Shown: positions 24,402 through 33,612 of the stretch, in pieces | Position numbering within the stretch: position 1 is the stretch's first letter | How the letters are laid out: each line of letters opens with the position of its first letter | Source of the DNA: an uncultured Blautia sp. | GTDB taxonomy: Bacteria > Bacillota > Clostridia > Lachnospirales > Lachnospiraceae | Length of the DNA: 64,000 nt | Assembly (NCBI RefSeq): GCF_947654165.1 | Contig: NZ_CANTKB010000006.1 | Span: 71,854-135,853, forward strand | Direction of reading: 5' to 3' | Position numbers and translations under genes: made by a program | Notes under the pieces: generated by a model | Seen by the model: the letters and a program-made list of their open reading frames with translations, nothing else | Told to the model about the DNA's origin: nothing | Database searches by the model: none

Positions 24402-25190
24402 ATGAAGAAGATAAGTATTATCTTATTATCCGCAGTACTGGTCTTTTCAATGGCTGCCTGTAATGGTGGTAAGGAAAAGGCTGATAATCAGACAGAGAAA
24501 CAGACGGAAAGCGTAAAGCCAACTGAAGAAGCAGAAATGGCAACGGAAGCTGTCACAGAGGTCACAACCGAAGCTGGAAGTGAAGAGACAGAGAAAGATA
24601 TTGCCGAGGTTAAAGATTCAGAAGAGAAGAATGATAAGGAAGATAACCGGTCCGCTGATAATGAAACTGCTTCAAGGCAGGAAGAAAAGCCAAAGCAGAA
24701 TGACGAGCCGGAACAGAAAGCTTCAGTAAATGATAATGAGGAAGCTGGCGGAAATCAGAGTAATGCAGGTAATGGTGGTCAGACTACAGACAGTCCGAAA
24801 GACAATGTGAGCAATCCACAGCCTGCATCCGTGGCATACAGTCCACAGAATGTTGTGTCACTTGCAACAGCAAAGTGTCAGGCAGGAGGGATGATTACCA
24901 CACAGCAGAATTTACAGAACCATTTGAATGACGGTAGTATCACGCAGGAAGAGTACAATGAGTATTATCCTTACGATGGTATGGAAGGCTCTTATTATAG
25001 TGTGTTTGTAGAGACAGACCTCAACAAAGCAAGTACCATTGATGGACAGCGGTTATCATCTGAGGATGCAATCGCAGAATATATTGCAAGTATGTTACTT
25101 TTGGAAACAGATCCGGTATTCTACATCAGTTATGATGGAGTTTACACGACAGGCGGCACAGACTATTACGAGTTTCGATGTCACAGATAA
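24402..25190 (+). CDS. secreted lipoprotein of the element
   Basis: 262 residues from ATG 24402. It has a lipoprotein signal peptide (MKKISIILLSAVLVFSMAAC, lipobox SMAAC with Cys 20). A long Glu/Lys/Thr/Asn-rich low-complexity linker follows (about 25-150). A compact C-terminal domain (about 165-262) contains NHLNDGSITQEEYNEYYPYD and ends YEFRCHR. It lies just ahead of the giant adhesin gene, separated by a terminator-like hairpin. Surface display through the lipid anchor is clear; function is unknown, possibly mating-pair contact. Confidence 0.75.
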   Translation: MKKISIILLSAVLVFSMAACNGGKEKADNQTEKQTESVKPTEEAEMATEAVTEVTTEAGSEETEKDIAEVKDSEEKNDKEDNRSADNETASRQEEKPKQNDEPEQKASVNDNEEAGGNQSNAGNGGQTTDSPKDNVSNPQPASVAYSPQNVVSLATAKCQAGGMITTQQNLQNHLNDGSITQEEYNEYYPYDGMEGSYYSVFVETDLNKASTIDGQRLSSEDAIAEYIASMLLLETDPVFYISYDGVYTTGGTDYYEFRCHR

Positions 25191-25213
25191 ATAAAAACGA
25201 ATAGAAGCAGAAG

Positions 25214-25250
25214 GAAGAAAGATGTAAGCCATAAACTTATGTCTTTCTTT
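25214..25250 (+). terminator. terminator/attenuator hairpin before the adhesin gene
   Basis: GAAAGATGTAAG pairs with CTTATGTCTTTC (G-U allowed) across CCATAAA and is followed by a T-run, about 30 nt before the adhesin start. The apical part TGTAAGCCA..TAA..CTTATG recurs in the hairpin at 30671-30711. Confidence 0.65.
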
Positions 25251-25280
25251 TTTATGCGTAAATTAAGGAGGAAAGAGCAC

Positions 25281-28200
25281 ATGAAACAGAAACTAAAGCG
25301 TTTTATGGCAGGATTTATGGCTATGCTCACACTGGTTGGAACACTCTTTACGAATGGAACAACAGCATTTGCAGCCAGTCCGCAGGCAAATATTGCGTTT
25401 TGGAATGCGTCAGTCAAAAATTCCGGAGAAGTAAGTGAGCTGAAGCCCGGATATAATCATGGCAAGATTCTGTATTCAATTCTTGACGGAAATTCTGCAT
25501 ATTGTATGAATTTCGGATTAAGAGCAGATGGCGGTCAGCTTATGAACAGCTACGATGATGCGAGCACATCAATGTCAGCACAGCAGAGAAAGCTTTTAAG
25601 TTACTGCCTTTATTATGGGTTTAACAGTACACAAAAGGCGGCACCAAGCAACAGTCAGTGCGATGAGTATATCGCAACTCAGGCAATGGTATGGGTTATT
25701 GTAGCAGATATCTTTGGAACCGGAAGCGGTGATTCAGCAGCAAGAAAGCTCTGTAACACAGCACCAAGTCCTGATTCTTCATACAGCTATTATGAGAGAC
25801 TCAGGGACAATATCAGCAGCTCCTACAATGCAACACTTCCAAGTTTTGCATCACGCAGAACCAGTGAGGCACCAACTTATGAATTAAAGTGGAATGAGGG
25901 AAGTCAGAGATTTGAAACAACATTATCTGACAGCAATGGTGTTTTATCGGATTTTGATTTTGGCATCAGCGGATATTCTGTTGATAAGAATGGCAACAGT
26001 ATTACAATCTCTTCAACGAGCGTGAATACTACAGCTACAACAGGAACATTCACATCCAATGCTGGCAAGGTTGAGACAACATCAAGCTGTGTATTCTGGC
26101 TTACAGGAAAGAGCGGATATCAGGAGTTTATTTCTGAAAGACCGACAGCAGATCCTATCAAAGCATATATCAAGGTCAAGACAGAGAATATCGGATATGG
26201 TGAGCTTACAAAGACAGATGAGTCAAGCGGAGTGAAGCTTTCTGGTGCAGTTTATGGAATCTATTCTGACAGCGGATGCACAAACAGAGTACAGACCATG
26301 ACAACAGATGGAAACGGATATGCAAAGTCAGCTGCACTTGTGGCAGGCACTTATTATGTACAAGAGATTACCGCTCCAAAGGGATATGTCCTTTCAGGTA
26401 AGGTTCATACACTTACTGTAAAAGCAGGACAGACAACAGGAATCTCTGCAACAGATAAAGAGCAGCTTGGAGCAATCACAATCTATAAAGAGGGTGAGGT
26501 GCTTAGCTCATGGAATGGAAGCAATTTCACTTATGAGAAAAAGAAGCTTTCCGGAGCAGCGTTCAAGGTAACTGCAGGAGCAGATATCTACAAGGCAGAT
26601 GGTACAAAGGTGTATAGTGCTGGCGATGTAGTGGCAGAAAGCCTTACAACAGGAACTGACGGACAGGTGGTATTATCTGACCTTCATCTTGGAACTTATG
26701 TGGTTACAGAGATTAAGAGCATTGAGGGATATACAATCAATACCACACCTCAGACAGTAGCAGTTGAGTATAAGGACCAGACTGTGACAGTACAGTATGA
26801 ATCAACTACGATTGAGAATACAAGACAGAAAGCGGATGTATCTGTCGTAAAGAAGGACTCTGATACAGAGAATCCTCTTGATGGCGGCAAGTACACACTT
26901 TATGCAGGAAACGACATCAAGAACTATGCAGGACAGGTCATTGTAACAAAGGGTACAGCCCTTGAGACAGTAACCACAGGTGAGGACGGAAGTGCCAGCT
27001 ACAGCGTGGATCTGCCTATTTCAAACGGATATTATATCCAAGAGACACAGGCACCATATGCATATATCAGAAACCAGTCTGATGTATATAGCTTCAATTT
27101 CAATGTATTACCTGAAACACAGGCAAAGACATCATTCAGCCACACGTTTGTAAATGACAGAACTACAGCAAAGATTCATATCTACAAGGTAGACAAGGAG
27201 TCAGGCAAGGCAGTTGCCCAGGGAGATGCAAGCCTTGAAGGTGCAGTTTATGGTCTTTATGCGAGAAACGATATCGTGCATCCGGACGGAGCAACAGGTG
27301 TTGTATTTAAAGCAGGGGACTTAGTTGCAACTCTTACAACAGATAAGAATGGCGAGGCAGAGGTAAATAACCTTTATCTTGGCAACTATTATGTGAAAGA
27401 AATCACACCATCAGAAGGCTATCTTCTTGATGAAGAGGAGCATGATGTAGTATGCGACTACGAGGGAGACTTAGTAGCAGAGGTATCAAGAAGTACAACT
27501 TCCGCAGAGCAGGTCATCAAGCAGCCATTCCAGCTTATCAAGGTATCGGACAATGGCGATGATACTGAAGCAGGACTTCTTGCAGGAGCAGAGTTTACAG
27601 CTTACTTAAAATCATCTTTACCTGTAAAGGAAGATGGAAGCTATGACTTTGATAAGGCAACTCCAGTAGTAATCGGTGAAAATGGAGCCACAACAATCAC
27701 ATCAGACGACAAAGGACATGCGGTATCCATTGCAATCCCTTATGGAACTTATGTGGTAATTGAGTCAAAGACTCCCCACAACATGAAAACTATAAAGCCA
27801 TTTGAGGTAAAGATTAAGGAGAACCATCCAACAGAGCCTCAGACATGGAGAGTTTTCTTAGACAGGGAGTTTACAGCAAAGCTTCGTGTAATCAAGAAGG
27901 ATTCTGATACAAAGCAGACAGTACTTGTACCAAATGCTGAGTTTAAGATTTTCAATCTTGATAAGAACGAATATGTAACCCAGTACACGACTTATCCGTC
28001 AAAGGTTAAGCATACTTCATTCTTTACTGATGAGGACGGAGATTTAATCTTACCGGAGGCACTGAAAATCGGTAACTACCGCATTGAGGAAGTATCTGCA
28101 CCATACGGATATGTTGTAAATGATAAGTATGTCAGCATCTCTGTTGATACTGATACAGCATTTGAAACAGATGGTGATACAAATGATGCAATCATTACTG

Positions 28201-30659
28201 TGGAATATTCCGATGCCCCTGCAGTCGGAGAAATGACTGTAGAAAAGAAGGGTGAGGTACTTGACGGATTCAAGGGTGGACTTCTTGCAAGCTCATATGA
28301 GAAAGAGTTTGTTTATAAGGAAGGCTCACTTGCCGGAGCAAAATTCAAAGTTTATGCTGCCGAGGATATTTACACAGCAGACAACCAGAAGGATGCAGAC
28401 GGAAACCGCATTAAGTATTACAGCAAGGGAGACCTTGTGACAACTCTTACAACTGGCAAGGATGGAAAGGCAACAGCTAAGAATCTTCCTCTTGGACAGT
28501 ACAGAGTTGTGGAAGTGGAAGCTCCATACGGATATGTATTAAATCCGAATGAGCAGAAAGTGACATTCACATATGTGGATGATAAGACACCTGTTATCAA
28601 GGAAAGCCTTACTTTCTCAGATGACAGACAGAAGCTTGATATGTCAGTGACTAAGCTTGATGCAGAAGATAACACACCGATTGCAGGTGCAGTATTTGGT
28701 CTTTATGCAGACGAGGATATCAAGAATGTAGATGGCAAGGTAATTATCGAGAAAGGCACACTTCTTGAGAAGACAACATCTGATGAGAATGGAAAGATTG
28801 CTTTTGTTAAGGATTATCCATTTGCAAAATATGTTGCAAGGGAGCTTGTAAAGCCTGCCGGATATGTGACAAATGAGGAAGCAGTAAACTTTGATACAAA
28901 ATATCAGGGACAGGATGTTAAGACTGCTGTATATAACAGCGAGTATAAGAACACTCCTACAACCTTTGAGTTTACAAAGACAGATATCACAAGCGGTGCA
29001 GAGCTTACAGGTGCAACACTTACTGTACTTGATAAGGATGGAAATGTGGTAGACACATGGACATCTGATGTTAAGGAAGCACATGTGATCAAGAGACTTG
29101 TAGTTGGAGAGACTTACACTCTTCGTGAGGAATTTGCTCCTTACGGATACCTCAAGGCAACTGATATCCAGTTTACAGTTGAGGACACAGGCAAAGTGCA
29201 GCATGTAGAGATGAAGGATGAAGTTCCTACAGGTTCCATCGTTATCAATAAGGACGGCGAATTTGTAACAGACACTACTCTTATGAAGGGTTACTGGTAC
29301 GACTTTATCTTCAATTTCTTCAAGGACAGCCTTGCAGGAGTAACTTTTGATGTATATGCAAAAGAGGATATCGTAAGTGCTGACGGACTTGACACTGTAT
29401 ATCATAAGGCAGGAGACAAGGTGGCAACCATCGTGACAAATGATAAGGGTATCGCAAGAATTGATGACCTTCCACTTGGCAGATATTATCTTGTTGAGAC
29501 AAAGACCATTGATGGATTTGTATTAGATGATACACCGATTGAAGCAGACCTTTCCTATATCGACCAGAATACAAAGGTTGTGTTTGCAGGAATGGATGTG
29601 ACAAATGAGCGTCAGAAAGTACAGATTTCAGTTACAAAGACTGACTCAGAGACAAAGAAAGAGCTTGAGGGTGCAGTATTCGGCTTATTTGCGAAAGAAG
29701 ACATTGTGAACAAAGATGGCAAGGTAATCGTAAAAGCTGATACACAGATTGAGAGAACAGTAACAGGAAAGGATGGCAAAGTAACATTTACTTCTGACCT
29801 TCCACTTGGACAGTATTATGTCAAGGAGATTGAGTCACCAAAGGGCTATGTGAAGTCTGATAAGATTTTTGATGTGGATGCTTCATATCAGGGAGATAAG
29901 GTAAAGGTTATAGAGTTTGAGGCAGCATTTGAAAATGCACCGATCAAGGTAGAAATTTCAAAGACTGATATCACAGGCGAGAAAGAATTACCCGGAGCAA
30001 AGCTTTCAGTTATTGATGCTGATGGAAAGCTTGTTGAGAGCTGGACATCAGAGGCAGGAAAGACTCATATGATTGAGAGACTTCCTGTCGGAAAGTACAC
30101 ACTTAGAGAGGAATCTGCACCATATGGATATAAGGTGGCAAGTGATGTAACCTTTGAAGTAAAGGAGACAGCAGAAATCCAGAAGGTATCCATGAAGGAT
30201 GAGCAGGCAGTCGGTAAGATTGTCATTGAGAAAACTGACAAAGTAACCGGAAAGCCGATCGAGGGTGTTGTATTTGAAGTAAGGGATAAGGACGGAAAGG
30301 TGCTTGATACACTCACTACTGACAAGAATGGTCATGCAGAGAGCAATGAGTTTCCTATCTGTACTTACAATGAGGATGGAACATTTAAGGAAGATATCCA
30401 TTATACAGTAGTTGAGACAAAAGCAGCTGACGGATATATCCTTGATGAGACAGCACACGATGTAACACTTCGATATGATGACAATGCACCGGATGTTGTT
30501 GTAACAACACTTAAGCTTGTCAATGTACCGACAGAGCCTAAGCTTCCACAGACAGGCGACAATGCAAATCCGCTTCTTTATCTTGGAATCGGTGCACTTG
30601 CACTTATTACAGGTGTTGGAGTAGGACTTCGTGGAAGAAAGAAAAAGAATAAACAGTAA
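25281..30659 (+). CDS. giant LPxTG-anchored Cna-B/SpaA-type surface adhesin with thioester domain
   Basis: 1792 residues from ATG 25281 (AAGGAGGAAAG upstream). The signal peptide ends near TAFAA. The N-terminal region has YCMN (about residue 75) and TQAMVW (about 134), the Cys and Gln expected in a TQXA thioester domain able to bind host surfaces covalently. A long array of Cna-B/SpaA-like domains follows. I count 13 E-box-like motifs such as YVQEITAPKGYVL, YVKEITPSEGYLL and TLREESAPYGYK, each probably holding an isopeptide-bond Glu. The C-terminus has the sortase motif LPQTGDN near 1755, one membrane helix and RGRKKKNKQ. It is likely the element's mating or host adhesin. The sortase encoded at 58.4 kb may be its anchor enzyme. 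Confidence 0.9.
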   Translation: MKQKLKRFMAGFMAMLTLVGTLFTNGTTAFAASPQANIAFWNASVKNSGEVSELKPGYNHGKILYSILDGNSAYCMNFGLRADGGQLMNSYDDASTSMSAQQRKLLSYCLYYGFNSTQKAAPSNSQCDEYIATQAMVWVIVADIFGTGSGDSAARKLCNTAPSPDSSYSYYERLRDNISSSYNATLPSFASRRTSEAPTYELKWNEGSQRFETTLSDSNGVLSDFDFGISGYSVDKNGNSITISSTSVNTTATTGTFTSNAGKVETTSSCVFWLTGKSGYQEFISERPTADPIKAYIKVKTENIGYGELTKTDESSGVKLSGAVYGIYSDSGCTNRVQTMTTDGNGYAKSAALVAGTYYVQEITAPKGYVLSGKVHTLTVKAGQTTGISATDKEQLGAITIYKEGEVLSSWNGSNFTYEKKKLSGAAFKVTAGADIYKADGTKVYSAGDVVAESLTTGTDGQVVLSDLHLGTYVVTEIKSIEGYTINTTPQTVAVEYKDQTVTVQYESTTIENTRQKADVSVVKKDSDTENPLDGGKYTLYAGNDIKNYAGQVIVTKGTALETVTTGEDGSASYSVDLPISNGYYIQETQAPYAYIRNQSDVYSFNFNVLPETQAKTSFSHTFVNDRTTAKIHIYKVDKESGKAVAQGDASLEGAVYGLYARNDIVHPDGATGVVFKAGDLVATLTTDKNGEAEVNNLYLGNYYVKEITPSEGYLLDEEEHDVVCDYEGDLVAEVSRSTTSAEQVIKQPFQLIKVSDNGDDTEAGLLAGAEFTAYLKSSLPVKEDGSYDFDKATPVVIGENGATTITSDDKGHAVSIAIPYGTYVVIESKTPHNMKTIKPFEVKIKENHPTEPQTWRVFLDREFTAKLRVIKKDSDTKQTVLVPNAEFKIFNLDKNEYVTQYTTYPSKVKHTSFFTDEDGDLILPEALKIGNYRIEEVSAPYGYVVNDKYVSISVDTDTAFETDGDTNDAIITVEYSDAPAVGEMTVEKKGEVLDGFKGGLLASSYEKEFVYKEGSLAGAKFKVYAAEDIYTADNQKDADGNRIKYYSKGDLVTTLTTGKDGKATAKNLPLGQYRVVEVEAPYGYVLNPNEQKVTFTYVDDKTPVIKESLTFSDDRQKLDMSVTKLDAEDNTPIAGAVFGLYADEDIKNVDGKVIIEKGTLLEKTTSDENGKIAFVKDYPFAKYVARELVKPAGYVTNEEAVNFDTKYQGQDVKTAVYNSEYKNTPTTFEFTKTDITSGAELTGATLTVLDKDGNVVDTWTSDVKEAHVIKRLVVGETYTLREEFAPYGYLKATDIQFTVEDTGKVQHVEMKDEVPTGSIVINKDGEFVTDTTLMKGYWYDFIFNFFKDSLAGVTFDVYAKEDIVSADGLDTVYHKAGDKVATIVTNDKGIARIDDLPLGRYYLVETKTIDGFVLDDTPIEADLSYIDQNTKVVFAGMDVTNERQKVQISVTKTDSETKKELEGAVFGLFAKEDIVNKDGKVIVKADTQIERTVTGKDGKVTFTSDLPLGQYYVKEIESPKGYVKSDKIFDVDASYQGDKVKVIEFEAAFENAPIKVEISKTDITGEKELPGAKLSVIDADGKLVESWTSEAGKTHMIERLPVGKYTLREESAPYGYKVASDVTFEVKETAEIQKVSMKDEQAVGKIVIEKTDKVTGKPIEGVVFEVRDKDGKVLDTLTTDKNGHAESNEFPICTYNEDGTFKEDIHYTVVETKAADGYILDETAHDVTLRYDDNAPDVVVTTLKLVNVPTEPKLPQTGDNANPLLYLGIGALALITGVGVGLRGRKKKNKQ

Positions 30660-30670
30660 TAATTAACCTT

Positions 30671-30711
30671 GCGGGGAATGTAAGCCAGTAACTTATGTTC
30701 CCCGCTTTTTT
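30671..30711 (+). terminator. terminator/attenuator hairpin after the adhesin gene
   Basis: GCGGGGAATGTAAG (30671-30684) pairs along its full length with CTTATGTTCCCCGC (30692-30705), including two G-U pairs, then TTTTTT. It shares its apical sequence with the 25214 hairpin, while the lower stem is different but still paired. Confidence 0.82.
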
Positions 30712-30732
30712 AGATTAAGGAGGAACCGTAAT

Positions 30733-31728
30733 ATGATGAATTACGAGATTTTTAAGGAAGTAGTAAAAGAAAAGTTTATGGATTATATGCCTGAGAAGTT
30801 CAAAGGAATGGAGCTTGTGGCAGAACCCGTGGAAAAGGTGAATGTTACTCTTGATGGCATCATCTTAAGAGAGGAAGGCAGGAATATTTCGCCTACGATT
30901 TATATCAATGACATGTATAAGAAGTATCAGGACTGTGGTGATCTTGAGGAAACACTTATGGCTGCATGTGACTTTATGGAAAGGGCATATGAGCAGGTTC
31001 CGGTTGTTGATGTGGACAGTATTATGAAGGATGCTAACGAGAAGATTGTATTCCAGCTCATCAATACAGAGCAGAATAAGACATTTTTGGAACAGGTGCC
31101 GCACAGAGAGTTCCAGGATCTTTCTATTGTATATAAGGTAATTATCAGTGCCGATAAGGATGCGGTGCAGAGTTCTAAAATTACAAATGCATTTGCGAAA
31201 AGACTTGGGATGAGCGAGGAACAGCTCTTTAAGTGTGCTGCTGAAAACACAAGAAGAATCTTCCCACCTGTAGTACGAAGCATGAATGACATTATGAGAG
31301 AAATGTTCGCAAGGGATGGGATGCCACAGGAGATCGCAGAGATGATGATAGCTGAGATTCCACCGGAGCAGACGATGTGGGTGATTTCCAATGAAAAGGG
31401 TATCAATGGTGCAGCATCCATGCTTTATGAGAATGAGCTTCATGAGCTGGCAGAGAGTTTAGAGAGTGACCTTTATATTCTCCCTTCAAGTGTGCATGAG
31501 GTTATTGCTGTATCTTCAGATATGGGAAGCCCTGAGATGCTTGCACAGATGGTAGTTGAGGTAAATATGCAGGAGGTGTCTTTGGACGAAAGACTTTCCA
31601 ATCAGGTATATCACTATGATAAGGATTTAAGAAAACTTACCCTTGCAACTGATACACCGAACAAGAGACTTGATGGTATCGTTGCAGAACCTCCCCTTGT
31701 ATATGATGCGAAGGAAAAGTCCAGATAG
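30733..31728 (+). CDS. DUF5688-family element protein
   Basis: 331 residues, MMNYEIFKEVVKEKFMDYMP... with VTLDGIILREEGRNISPTIYIN near 40 (here split for brevity) and a C-terminal QMVVEVNMQEVSLDERLSNQ. I recognise this as the DUF5688 type common in clostridial conjugative elements. It is soluble, without a signal peptide or catalytic motif I can name. The ATG follows TAAGGAGGAACC. It heads a set of closely spaced genes running to the Toprim protein. Function unknown. Confidence 0.72.
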   Translation: MMNYEIFKEVVKEKFMDYMPEKFKGMELVAEPVEKVNVTLDGIILREEGRNISPTIYINDMYKKYQDCGDLEETLMAACDFMERAYEQVPVVDVDSIMKDANEKIVFQLINTEQNKTFLEQVPHREFQDLSIVYKVIISADKDAVQSSKITNAFAKRLGMSEEQLFKCAAENTRRIFPPVVRSMNDIMREMFARDGMPQEIAEMMIAEIPPEQTMWVISNEKGINGAASMLYENELHELAESLESDLYILPSSVHEVIAVSSDMGSPEMLAQMVVEVNMQEVSLDERLSNQVYHYDKDLRKLTLATDTPNKRLDGIVAEPPLVYDAKEKSR

Positions 31729-31737
31729 GAGGCAGTT

Positions 31738-31854
31738 ATGGAGCAGGAACTTACAATGGAAGAACTCATTGCTCTCATAAACAGCCAGAAAGGTGACTTT
31801 GTTATCCGTGTCGAGTTTGGAGAGGAGGCGGTGTCAGATGCCAAAGAAGAATGA
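31738..31854 (+). CDS. 38-residue acidic peptide
   Basis: MEQELTMEELIALINSQKGD followed by FVIRVEFGEEAVSDAKEE. A good ribosome site (ATAGGAGGCAGTT) overlaps the DUF5688 stop, and the 3' end overlaps the next gene by 17 nt in another frame. Both features support translation. Function unknown. Confidence 0.55.
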   Translation: MEQELTMEELIALINSQKGDFVIRVEFGEEAVSDAKEE

Positions 31855-32377
31855 CTTCAAGCTTGATGTGGTTTCGGTAAGACTTGTAAAGGATGCTCCG
31901 ATTTATTCGGAGCACACCTTTAACAATCCGGCGGATATAGCTGCTGTCATGGGAGACTGTATGTGCCAGTTTGACAGGGAAGTAGTGTGTGTGGTCAATC
32001 TAAGGTCAGATTTAAAACCTATCAATGTGCATTTTGCAAGTGTTGGTTCTTTAAATGAGGCAATGGCACATCCGAGAGAGCTGTTTAAATCAAGTATCTT
32101 AAGCAATGCCGCAAGCATGATGTTAATCCACTGTCATCCATCCGGGAACGTATTCCCAAGCAAGGCAGACACGATGATGACGGACCGCATGAACAAGCTG
32201 TGTGAGCTGATGGGAATACCTCTTATTGACCATATCATAGTCGGTGGAGACAATCGTGAATTTTTCAGTTTCAGGGAAAAAGGCATGATTGATAATCCTA
32301 AGATTACCCTGAGCACAGATTACCGGACACTTGATATCAAGTCACCGCTTGTAGCAGAGCAGGGAAAGGCAAGGTGA
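31838..32377 (+). CDS. RadC-like JAB-domain protein
   Basis: 179 residues from ATG 31838 (GGAGAGGAGGCGG upstream). The RadC/MPN metal-binding signature is present: E near MAHPRELFKSS, then MLIHCHPSGNVFPSKADTMM with the HxH...D pattern. This domain family occurs on many plasmids and ICEs. Its biochemical role is unresolved, though the fold is that of metal-dependent isopeptidases. It overlaps the preceding 38-residue gene and is 4 nt from the next. Confidence 0.83.
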   Translation: MPKKNDFKLDVVSVRLVKDAPIYSEHTFNNPADIAAVMGDCMCQFDREVVCVVNLRSDLKPINVHFASVGSLNEAMAHPRELFKSSILSNAASMMLIHCHPSGNVFPSKADTMMTDRMNKLCELMGIPLIDHIIVGGDNREFFSFREKGMIDNPKITLSTDYRTLDIKSPLVAEQGKAR

Positions 32378-32381
32378 AAGC

Positions 32382-33359
32382 ATGGATGGAAGATTTACGG
32401 ATGAAGAGCTTGCCATAGCAAAGAGTGTTGACCTGTGTGCAGTGGCAGAAAGCCTTGGGTATACAGTAAAGAGGATTGGCAAATACCACACTTTAAAGGA
32501 GATGGATTCCATCCGTATCTATAACAGAAGCCATTGGTACAGATGGTCAAGGCAGTTTGACAAAGGCAACAATGGCGGCTCACAGATAGATTTCTTACGG
32601 GTATTTTGTGGAATGAGTGTAAAAGAGGCGGTGTTCTGGCTTTTAGATTTCGCAGGATACAGAAGAATTGAGAAGCCTGTAAAGCAGCCACTTGTTCATC
32701 AGGTATCGCAGAAGCAGGCAGAGGAGAGAAAGCCGTTTGTCCTACCGGAACCGGCAGGAGATAATTCCTATCTTATTTCATATCTGAATCAGGAGAGAGG
32801 GATCAGCAGAGCAGTCATAGATCTGTTTTTAAAAGATGGATTGATTTATGAGAGCAGGCATTACCACAATGTTGTTTTCAAGGGAAATGATAAAAATGGA
32901 GTGACAAGATTTGCAAGTATGAGAGGCGTGTTTGATAAGCAGGGCAAGCCATTCAAGTGTGATGTCACAGGCAATGATAAAAACTATGGATTTAATGTAG
33001 TAAATGTTAACAGTACAGAGCTTGTAGTATTTGAGGCTGCAATCGACCTTATGAGTTATGTGGATATCTTCACGGATTATGAATCAAATAAGCTGGCACT
33101 TGGGATGCTTGCAGATGCACCACTTGAGACTTTTCTTCAGGAACATCCGCAGATTACTTCCATCCGGTTCTGCCTTGATAGAGATGAGCCGGGGAGAAAA
33201 GCAGCAGCTGAACTTATGAGAAAGTATTATGAGCTTGGATATGAGGTAGAAGACTGTCCGCCTCCAGCCGGATATAAGGATTACAACGAGTGGCTTGTAG
33301 CGGCAAAGCTTAATCTGAACAGGATGAATAAGCGAGCAGATGAACCAGTCAGGGCATGA
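32382..33359 (+). CDS. DUF3991/Toprim-domain primase-like protein
   Basis: 325 residues. The N-terminal part resembles a degenerate CHC2/DUF3991 region (AVAESLGYTVKRIGKYHTLK, DSIRIYNRSHWYRWSRQFDK, GGSQIDFLRVF). A Toprim domain lies in the C-terminal half with the glutamate in VVFEAAIDLMSYVD and the DxD-type CLDRDEPGRKAA. Such proteins are linked to primase or nicking steps in element replication. The ATG start is 4 nt after the radC-like stop. The array of GC hairpins begins immediately beyond its stop codon. Confidence 0.83.
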   Translation: MDGRFTDEELAIAKSVDLCAVAESLGYTVKRIGKYHTLKEMDSIRIYNRSHWYRWSRQFDKGNNGGSQIDFLRVFCGMSVKEAVFWLLDFAGYRRIEKPVKQPLVHQVSQKQAEERKPFVLPEPAGDNSYLISYLNQERGISRAVIDLFLKDGLIYESRHYHNVVFKGNDKNGVTRFASMRGVFDKQGKPFKCDVTGNDKNYGFNVVNVNSTELVVFEAAIDLMSYVDIFTDYESNKLALGMLADAPLETFLQEHPQITSIRFCLDRDEPGRKAAAELMRKYYELGYEVEDCPPPAGYKDYNEWLVAAKLNLNRMNKRADEPVRA

Positions 33360-33363
33360 GAAA

Positions 33364-33594
33364 CCGGATTTTGATGTGTGGGGGCAGAAAGCGCCCCCAA
33401 AACAGCAAAGTGGGGGCAGAAAGCGCCTCCAAAATGTCAAAGTGGGGGCAAAAAGTGCCCCCACAATTTGGACACGACAAAATCCGGCTTGAAGTCAGTA
33501 TAAAAGTGGGGGCAGAAAGCGCCCCCAAAATAACAAAATGGGGGCAGAAAGCGCCCCCAAAGTAGCAAAGTGGGGGCAGAAAGCGCCCCCACTT
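33364..33594 (+). repeat. 32-bp-period array of six GC-rich hairpins
   Basis: Six copies of GGGGGCAGAAAGCGCCCCC or a variant start at 33380, 33412, 33444, 33508, 33540 and 33572. All spacings are 32 bp except one of 64 bp, as if one unit were missing in register. Each unit is a 6- to 8-bp hairpin; between them are about 10 AT-rich bases. Unit 2 has one C-to-T change that still pairs as G-U, and unit 3 has a different loop. CCGGATTTTG (33364-33373) and CAAAATCCGG (33478-33487) form a 10-bp inverted repeat bracketing units 1-3. Placement upstream of mobC and relaxase suggests a replication, transfer or RNA-stability element. Confidence 0.85.
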
Positions 33595-33612
33595 TCATAA
33601 ACAGAGGGTTTT

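Noticed and set aside
28644..29405. 253-codon open frame on the minus strand inside the adhesin gene
   Set aside because: It is Cys/Leu/Ile-rich with no domain, matches the repetitive sense sequence in antiphase, and similar antisense frames recur at each Cna-B repeat. It is a by-product of codon bias.
33356..33565. 69-codon frame across the 32-bp hairpin array
   Set aside because: Its ATG overlaps the Toprim gene's stop, but the peptide is just the hairpin repeat read in shifting frames (VGAESAPK, KWGQKAPP). A 32-bp period cannot be a conserved coding repeat.
33364..33594. CRISPR array
   Set aside because: The 32-bp units leave only about 10 AT-rich bases between repeats, the spacers are not unique, and no cas gene is present.
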